From: Cryptosporangium aurantiacum
Lineage (GTDB): Bacteria > Actinomycetota > Actinomycetes > Mycobacteriales > Cryptosporangiaceae
DNA length: 56,080 nucleotides
Assembly: GCF_900143005.1 (NCBI RefSeq)
Contig: NZ_FRCS01000031.1
Span: 1 to 56,080 of the forward strand
Direction of reading: 5' to 3'
Below are positions 51,090 to 56,080 of this stretch, in pieces; position 1 is the first letter of the stretch; each line of letters opens with the position of its first letter. The notes beneath the pieces are model-generated. The model did no database searches and had not been told where the DNA came from. It saw nothing but the letters and a program-made list of their open reading frames with translations. The position numbers and the translations under genes are program-made.

Positions 51090-52265
51090 ATGACGCCGCC
51101 GTTCGATCCGTCCGACCCCATCGGCATCGACGACCTGTTGACCGAGGACGAGAAGGCGATCCGGGAAGCGGTTCGGACGCGGTGCGAGGCCGTCGTCGCC
51201 CCGCACATCGCCGACTGGTTCGAGACCGGCCACATCCCGGCGCGTGAGTTGGCCAAGGAGTTCGGTGACCTGGGCGTTCTCGGCATGCACCTGACCGGCT
51301 ACGGCTGCGCGGGCATGAGCGCGGTCGAGTACGGGCTCGCCTGCCTGGAGCTGGAAGCGGCCGACTCCGGGCTGCGGTCGCTCGTCTCGGTGCAGGGGTC
51401 GCTGGCGATGTACGCGATCTGGAAGTTCGGCAGCGAGGAGCAGAAGGAGCGCTGGCTGCCGTCGATGGCCGCCGGCGAGTCGCTCGGCTGCTTCGGACTG
51501 ACCGAGCCCGACCACGGTTCCGACCCGGCAGGCATGCGCACCCGCGCGCGCAAGGACGGCGGCGACTGGGTGCTCGACGGCCGCAAGATGTGGATCACGA
51601 ACGGCTCGGTCGCCGACGTCGCGGTGGTCTGGGCGCAGACCGACGACGGCGTCCGCGGGTTCGTCGTCCCCACCGATGCGCCCGGCTTCTCGGCGCCGGA
51701 GATCACCCACAAGCTGTCGCTGCGCGCCTCGGTCACCAGCGAGCTGGTGCTGGACGGCGTCCGGCTGCCGGAGGACGCGGTGCTGCCCGGCGTCCGCGGG
51801 CTGAAGGGGCCGCTGTCCTGCCTGAACGAGGCCCGCTACGGCATCGTCTGGGGCGCGATGGGCGCCGCCCGGTCGGCGTTCGAATCAGCGCTCGCCTACG
51901 CGAAGAACCGGGAGCAGTTCGGCAAGCCGATCGCGGCGTTCCAGCTGACCCAGCAGAAGCTCGCCGACATGGCCGTCGAGCTGGCGAAAGGCCAGCTGCT
52001 CGCACTGCACCTCGGCCGCCGGAAGGACGCCGAACGGCTGCGACCCGAGCAGGTGAGCGTCGGCAAGCTCAACAACGTCCGCGAGGCATTGGAGATCTGC
52101 CGGACCGCCCGGACGATCCTCGGCGCGAACGGCATCTCGCTGGAGTACCCGGTGATCCGGCACGCGGCGAACCTCGAATCGGTGCTCACGTACGAGGGCA
52201 CGGTGGAGATGCACACTCTCGTGCTCGGTCAGGCACTCACCGGCCACGCGGCATTCCGGGGCTGA
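51090..52265 (+). CDS. Acyl-CoA dehydrogenase, glutaryl-CoA dehydrogenase-like
   Basis: A 391-residue flavoenzyme. 'GCFGLTEPDHGSDPAGMRT' binds FAD and substrate, 'KMWITNGSVADVAVVWAQ' follows, and 'NREQFGKPIAAFQLTQQKLADM' is the helix-bundle signature. The catalytic glutamate lies in 'TYEGTVEMHTLVLGQAL'. Wording in the middle ('KLSLRASVTSELVLDGV', 'LNEARYGIVWGAMGAA') is that of glutaryl-CoA dehydrogenases, which convert glutaryl-CoA to crotonyl-CoA in lysine and tryptophan degradation. ATG at 51090 follows GGGAG. DnaA-box-like sequences lie upstream and could influence expression. Confidence 0.92.
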   Translation: MTPPFDPSDPIGIDDLLTEDEKAIREAVRTRCEAVVAPHIADWFETGHIPARELAKEFGDLGVLGMHLTGYGCAGMSAVEYGLACLELEAADSGLRSLVSVQGSLAMYAIWKFGSEEQKERWLPSMAAGESLGCFGLTEPDHGSDPAGMRTRARKDGGDWVLDGRKMWITNGSVADVAVVWAQTDDGVRGFVVPTDAPGFSAPEITHKLSLRASVTSELVLDGVRLPEDAVLPGVRGLKGPLSCLNEARYGIVWGAMGAARSAFESALAYAKNREQFGKPIAAFQLTQQKLADMAVELAKGQLLALHLGRRKDAERLRPEQVSVGKLNNVREALEICRTARTILGANGISLEYPVIRHAANLESVLTYEGTVEMHTLVLGQALTGHAAFRG

Positions 52266-52311
52266 GTAGATCCTCCCGTTCTGATCCCCTCGGACAACGA
52301 CTCACACACCC

Positions 52312-54288
52312 TTGTTCTACGCCGATGTCAGAAATGTGCTGACCTGGTTTGGCCGTAGCTTCTGGCAGAAGCTCCCCCGGGGTCGTCCGCCAGGCGATCC
52401 GACGTGGGCGTCCCGGCACCGGGCGATCCTCGGGCTGCTGATCGCCCACGTCGTCGTGCTGCCGGTCTACGGTCTCGTCCAGGGGTACAGCCTGACGCGA
52501 TGCCTGCTGTCGGTGTCACCGCTGGCGCTGCACGCCGCGATCGCCGCCGCGGACCACCTGAGCCAGCGGGTGCGCGCCGGGGCTGCGACGCTCGGCGTGA
52601 TGGCGTCGTCGGCGGTCGTCGTGTCGTTCTCGCACGGCATGACCGAGGCGCACTTCCACTTCTTCGTGATGCTGTTCGTGATCACGCTGTACCAGGACTG
52701 GCTGACGTTCCTGCTGGCCATCGGCTTCGTGTTGTTCGAACACGCGATCGTCGGGCTGTTGACGCCCGGCGACGTCTACGGCCACTCGGCTGCCGTGCAC
52801 GACCCGGTCAAGTACGCGCTCATCCACGCGGGTTACGTCGCCGGCGCCGCCGTCGCCGCGGTCGCCAACTGGCGGATGACCGACCGCGCCGAACAATCCA
52901 CTCGCCAGCTGACCAGGCAGCTGGAGTACGAGGTCAGCCACGACCCGTTGACCGGGGCACTGAACCGGCGGGAGTTCGAGAACCGGATCACCGACGTGCT
53001 GACTCGGGTCGAAGATTCGGACGCCACCGTCGTCTGCGTCCTCGACCTGGACCGCTTCAAGATCGTGAACGACACCTGCGGGCACCCCGCCGGAGACCAG
53101 CTGCTGGTCGAGGTCTGCTGGGTGCTCAGCGATGTGCTCGCCCCCGAGGACACGCTGGCCAGGCTCGGTGGTGATGAGTTCGGGCTGCTGATCGAGCGTC
53201 CGACCGTGGAAGACGCAGTGGCGATGGCCGAAACGGCCTGCGCCGCGCTCACCGCGTACCGCTTCCGGACCGACGACCGGACGTTCTCGGCCGGCGCCAG
53301 CATCGGCGTGCTGCCCCTGTTCGGGCAGGTCGAGTACGTGGAGGAGGCCCTGCAACTGGCCGACGCCGCGCTGTACACGGCGAAGGAGGCCGGCCGCGGC
53401 CGGGTGCACGTTCACCACCAGGGCGACGCCGAGCTCAACCGCAGGCAAAGCGATTCGATCTGGGCGGGGGCGCTGCTGGACGCCCTGCACGAGGACCGGA
53501 TCGAGCTGGTCTACCAGCCGATCGTGCCCACCACGCCGACGGAGGAAGAGACCGGCCGTATCGGGGAGATCCTGGTCCGGCTGTGCGAGTCCGACGGCGC
53601 GCTGATCTCGCCCGGGCTGTTCTTCCCCGCCGCCGAGCGGTACGACCTGCTGCCCGCGCTCGACCGCCGGGTGGTCGCCAAGGCGATGTCGCTCCTCGCC
53701 GCGCACTACCCGCCCGATACGCCGACGAACGACGACCTCTACACGATCAACCTGGCCGGCCCGTCGATCGGAGACGAGGCGTTCTTGGCGTTCGTCCACG
53801 CCCAGCTGGCCGAGCACCGGCTGGCACCCAGCCTGCTCTGCTTCGAGATCACCGAGACCGTCGCGATCACCAACCTGCGGGTCGCGCGCCGGTTCATCAC
53901 CGAGCTGCGCAGCACCGGCTGCCGGTTCGCGCTGGACGACTTCGGCAGCGGCCTGTCGTCGTTCGCCTATCTCAAGAATCTGCCGGTCGACTTCTTGAAG
54001 ATCGACGGACGGTTCGTCCAGACGATCACCCATGACCCGGTCGACCGCACGATGGTCGCCGCGGTCAACCAGATCGGCCACGAGATGGGTCTGCGGACGG
54101 TGGCCGAGTTCGTCGAGGACGACGAGACGCTCGCCGTGCTGCGGGAGATCGGCGTGGACTACGGGCAGGGGTACGGCCTGGGTCGTCCCGGGCTGCTGAC
54201 CAGCTGGCTCGCCGATCGGCGTCCGTTGTCGGGCGCGCGCGGTGACGACGCGACGCGCGCCGCCGGGACCGCCGCCGCACTGGCGTAG
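52312..54288 (+). CDS. Membrane GGDEF-EAL c-di-GMP protein
   Basis: A 658-residue protein with a membrane N-terminus of about five helices (40-185), including 'EAHFHFFVMLFVITLYQDWL', seen in other actinobacterial signalling proteins. GGDEF (about 205-365) is intact ('RLGGDEFGLLIE'). EAL (about 390-640) has 'ELVYQPIV', 'EITETVAIT', 'LDDFGSGLSS' and 'FLKIDGRFV', but the name motif reads EIL ('GEILVRL'). It may be a dual or phosphodiesterase-biased enzyme. Start uncertain: TTG at 52312 or GTG at 52336; neither has a clear ribosome site. Confidence 0.88.
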   Translation: MFYADVRNVLTWFGRSFWQKLPRGRPPGDPTWASRHRAILGLLIAHVVVLPVYGLVQGYSLTRCLLSVSPLALHAAIAAADHLSQRVRAGAATLGVMASSAVVVSFSHGMTEAHFHFFVMLFVITLYQDWLTFLLAIGFVLFEHAIVGLLTPGDVYGHSAAVHDPVKYALIHAGYVAGAAVAAVANWRMTDRAEQSTRQLTRQLEYEVSHDPLTGALNRREFENRITDVLTRVEDSDATVVCVLDLDRFKIVNDTCGHPAGDQLLVEVCWVLSDVLAPEDTLARLGGDEFGLLIERPTVEDAVAMAETACAALTAYRFRTDDRTFSAGASIGVLPLFGQVEYVEEALQLADAALYTAKEAGRGRVHVHHQGDAELNRRQSDSIWAGALLDALHEDRIELVYQPIVPTTPTEEETGRIGEILVRLCESDGALISPGLFFPAAERYDLLPALDRRVVAKAMSLLAAHYPPDTPTNDDLYTINLAGPSIGDEAFLAFVHAQLAEHRLAPSLLCFEITETVAITNLRVARRFITELRSTGCRFALDDFGSGLSSFAYLKNLPVDFLKIDGRFVQTITHDPVDRTMVAAVNQIGHEMGLRTVAEFVEDDETLAVLREIGVDYGQGYGLGRPGLLTSWLADRRPLSGARGDDATRAAGTAAALA

Positions 54289-54467
54289 AACAGCCCCGAT
54301 CGTCCAGGGTGCGCACCTCGGGATCGTTACAACAACTGAAGGTGGAATACTCCGTAGGCGGACACGGACGGTGCAGTCCGCACCGTCTTGCGGAATTCGC
54401 TGGGCACCAGCTCTCGCTCCGCACGTGACAACACAGACGGGCGCTGGACGAAAGGGGAGTTCCGGGC

Positions 54468-55286
54468 ATGGCCAGCCGACCAGACAGCGAGCAGGCAGGC
54501 GAGTACCGGATCAACGACCTGGCCCGCGAGTCGGGTATTCCGGTGCGCAACATCCGGCTCTATCAGGAGCGCCGCATCCTGCCGCCGCCGATGCGCCGCG
54601 GACGCGTCGGGTGGTACAGCGAGGCTCATCTGGCTCGGCTCCGCCTGATCGCCAGGCTGCTCGACCGCGGCTACTCGCTCGCGCACATCGGCGAGCTGAT
54701 CTCGGCCTGGGAGCGCGGTCGCGACCTGGCGGACGTGCTCGGACTGGAAGCGGCGCTGACCAGCCCGTGGAGCGAAGAGCCGCAGACCGTGATCTCGGCC
54801 GGTGACCTGCAGCGGATGTTCGGCAAGCAGGAGGAACGCGGGTCGCTGGACCGGGCGATCGCGTCCGGCATGCTGCGGCCAGACGGCACGCGGTTCCGGG
54901 TGGCCAGCCCACAGCTGCTGGACATCGCCGTGCAGCTGGTCCAGGCGGGTTACCCGCTGTCGGTGGTCATGAAGGTCGCCGAGGACAGCATGCACGACAT
55001 CGAGCGGGTGGCCGAGCGGTACGTCTCGCTGGTCAAGGCGACGATCACGCCGAGCCTGTCGCCGGGCGAGATCGGGGACGCCGCGATCGGCCCGACCGAC
55101 GATCACGCCGAGATCGACGATCCGGCTGCGGCGGCCGCGCTGGTGCAGCGGTTGCGGCCGCTGGCACGCAAGAGCGTCGACGCGATGCTCGCGATGGCGA
55201 TGGAGAACGCGGTCAACCAGGTGCTAGGCGACGCGGTGAGCGCGCTGGCCAAGGAGGGCCGCACGTCGTCCGAGCCGGAGCACTGA
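54468..55286 (+). CDS. MerR-family transcriptional regulator
   Basis: A 272-residue regulator. The MerR HTH is at residues 13-80: 'YRINDLARESGIPVRNIRLYQERRILPPPMRRGRVGWYSEAH' in segments, then 'LARLRLIARLLDRGYSLAHIGELISAW'. The C-terminal 190 residues form a large effector domain, unlike metal-sensing MerR proteins that end in a short cysteine loop, so a bulky organic ligand or multidrug sensing is likely. ATG at 54468 has AAAGGGGAG upstream. A strong Rho-independent terminator follows. Target genes are unknown. Confidence 0.92.
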   Translation: MASRPDSEQAGEYRINDLARESGIPVRNIRLYQERRILPPPMRRGRVGWYSEAHLARLRLIARLLDRGYSLAHIGELISAWERGRDLADVLGLEAALTSPWSEEPQTVISAGDLQRMFGKQEERGSLDRAIASGMLRPDGTRFRVASPQLLDIAVQLVQAGYPLSVVMKVAEDSMHDIERVAERYVSLVKATITPSLSPGEIGDAAIGPTDDHAEIDDPAAAAALVQRLRPLARKSVDAMLAMAMENAVNQVLGDAVSALAKEGRTSSEPEH

Positions 55287-55288
55287 GC

Positions 55289-55327
55289 GAGTCCCGGGAG
55301 CTCTGCTCCCGGGACTCCAGGGTTTTG
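55289..55327 (+). terminator. Rho-independent terminator after the MerR gene
   Basis: GAGTCCCGGGAGC pairs perfectly with GCTCCCGGGACTC (13 bp, TCT loop), followed by CAGGGTTTTG. It starts two bases after the stop. Confidence 0.88.
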
Positions 55328-55591
55328 TCAGGTCGGTTTACTGCCCGGTGGTAGTGCGGCGATATGGTCCGCGTACGCGTTGAGTTCCCGCATATTCGGG
55401 ACGACGCCCATGCGCCGCAATCGGCCGTGGAGTTCGAGCGCGATTTCGTCCGCGGGCGCACCGGCCTTCTGGCGTGCCACCTGATTGACGATGTACTGGA
55501 CCCGCTGCGCGATCTGCCAGCCGAGGCGCGTGGCCGAGCTTTCGCTGGAGTCGAGGCTGGATAACCCGTTGATCGTGAAATGAGAGCTCAT
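55328..55591 (-). CDS. Hypothetical 87-residue protein
   Basis: A small protein, probably largely helical ('LGWQIAQRVQYIVNQVARQ', 'ADEIALELHGRLRRMG') with a Ser-rich N-terminus. Codon use is strongly G/C at third positions, which supports a real gene. I recognise no family. It converges on the MerR gene across the shared terminator. The ribosome site is weak (CAGGGC). Confidence 0.65.
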   Translation of the reverse strand: MSSHFTINGLSSLDSSESSATRLGWQIAQRVQYIVNQVARQKAGAPADEIALELHGRLRRMGVVPNMRELNAYADHIAALPPGSKPT

Positions 55592-55762
55592 GCCCTGATG
55601 ATTGGCAGCAGAGCGCCCGGAGGCGAGGGGTCGCCCTGCGGTGCTACGGGATCGCTCCGTGCGGTCCGGGCGCAGGCAACTCGCCTAGGTCGGCAACCGA
55701 ATCGCAACCCACCGGCTCCGTCGCTCCGATTGGAACGACGGGGCCGGCGACCTTGGGAAGAG

Positions 55763-55801
55763 GGCGCGATCCTGCCTACCGGGTAGCGACAGGATCGCGC
55801 C
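55763..55801. terminator. 12-bp hairpin in intergenic region
   Basis: GGCGCGATCCTG pairs perfectly with CAGGATCGCGCC around a 15-base loop that itself can fold slightly. It lies about 172 bases upstream of the start of the 87-residue protein gene. Orientation uncertain. Confidence 0.6.
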
Positions 55802-55928
55802 ACTACGAGCGTCGCTCACTGAGCGCGCGCGAACCATACCTCCGTGCATACCGCTCAGTCGGCGGTGACGCGATGCGGTATTCGAGGATTTGCTACCTGC
55901 CGGGGCACTGATGCCGCAGGGCATGAAA

Positions 55929-55960
55929 CGGCCGGGGAGCCCGTTGGGGCTTCCCGGCCG
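55929..55960 (-). terminator. Hairpin terminator after the partial minus-strand gene
   Basis: A 14-bp stem (55929-55942 with 55947-55960, one G-T wobble) with a GTTG loop. It lies 23 bases past the stop of the gene that enters from the right edge. Confidence 0.75.
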
Positions 55961-55983
55961 GTTGCTGCGTTATCGGGTTCGGC

Positions 55984-56080
55984 TCAGTAGCCGTAGTCCC
56001 AGCAGTAGTCACGCTTCTTGTGGTGGCGGCGACGGCGGCGCGGCTTGTAGCAGTCGTTGTAGTCGTAGTCGTTGCAGTGG
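55984..56080 (-). CDS. 3' end of a Tyr/Asp/Arg-rich gene cut by the window edge
   Basis: Only the last 31 codons are inside the window. The residues read 'HCNDYDYNDCYKP', then five Arg, 'HHKKRDYCWDYGY' and a TGA. The mix of Asp-Tyr and Cys with a central Arg/His/Lys block is distinctive. A terminator-like hairpin follows at the expected place. The protein could be a small secreted or spore-coat-like peptide, but family and start cannot be seen from here. Confidence 0.6.
   Translation of the reverse strand, partial: HCNDYDYNDCYKPRRRRRHHKKRDYCWDYGY

Larger units (their letters stand above)
55592..55983. other. 392-bp non-coding stretch with two hairpins
   Basis: No gene is supported. The stretch contains two strong hairpins (55763-55801 and 55929-55960), listed separately, and otherwise reads as intergenic. 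It should also contain the promoter of the minus-strand gene at 55328-55591. Confidence 0.5.

Overview
This is a very GC-rich chromosomal window with strong G/C third-position bias and many GTG starts. The gene content is that of a filamentous or spore-forming actinobacterium, of the Micromonosporaceae/Cryptosporangium/Frankia type. It includes a bacterial proteasome activator (Bpa), a GuaB1-type GMP reductase, an ACT-GNAT acetyltransferase, a PPOX-fold flavin/F420 protein and several transmembrane Ser/Thr kinases. In well-studied actinobacteria pheA and serS lie near the chromosome origin, so an origin-proximal position is plausible; no genome comparison could be run here.

Layout. 1-0.87 kb holds no gene I can support. 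0.87-13.6 kb is mostly core metabolism: PAS protein, pheA, a histidine phosphatase, an FhuF-like Fe-S protein behind an iron box, a minus-strand block (AIM24, small metalloprotease, acetoacetate-CoA ligase, AlkD-like protein, GuaB1), ACT-GNAT, serS and two HAD phosphatases. 13.6-24.7 kb carries a 1034-residue kinase/solute-binding/VWA fusion, a PPOX protein, a third HAD, Bpa, a GNAT, a quinone oxidoreductase, a 57-residue zinc-finger-like protein, a DEAD-box helicase and a membrane protein. 24.6-32.2 kb holds a YraQ-type permease with its TIGR03943 partner, a VOC protein, a FIST sensor coupled to a GAF-GGDEF-EAL protein, and an SGNH hydrolase whose 3' end is duplicated beside it. 32.4-44.2 kb has a GlcD/GlcF-like FAD/Fe-S fusion, two tandem Ser/Thr kinases with an unusual DFS motif, an alpha/beta hydrolase, and a four-gene ABC-2 transporter/two-component operon.

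The most unusual part is 44.4-49.1 kb. A tRNA-Ser(UGA) gene is followed by a two-gene RloA/RloB (AbiL-like) cassette, a hemerythrin, two tandem non-coding RNAs that look like bacterial Y RNAs, and the Ro60/TROVE gene they would partner. The second Y RNA carries a tRNA mimic in permuted order (T-arm, UUCG-capped acceptor-like hairpin, D-arm). The Ro60 ribosome binding site can be hidden in a small hairpin. The Y RNA reading rests on sequence and hand-folded helices and was not computed.

49.1-56.1 kb has a UlaG-like hydrolase, a Gfo/Idh/MocA oxidoreductase, a cluster of seven DnaA-box-like sequences, an acyl-CoA dehydrogenase, a membrane GGDEF-EAL protein, a MerR regulator, a small conserved-looking protein, and the 3' end of a Tyr/Asp/Arg-rich gene cut by the window edge.

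Two themes recur: signalling (three kinases, one two-component system, two c-di-GMP proteins, ACT-GNAT) and RNA or stress management (Ro60/Y RNA, DEAD helicase, RloAB, Bpa, AlkD).
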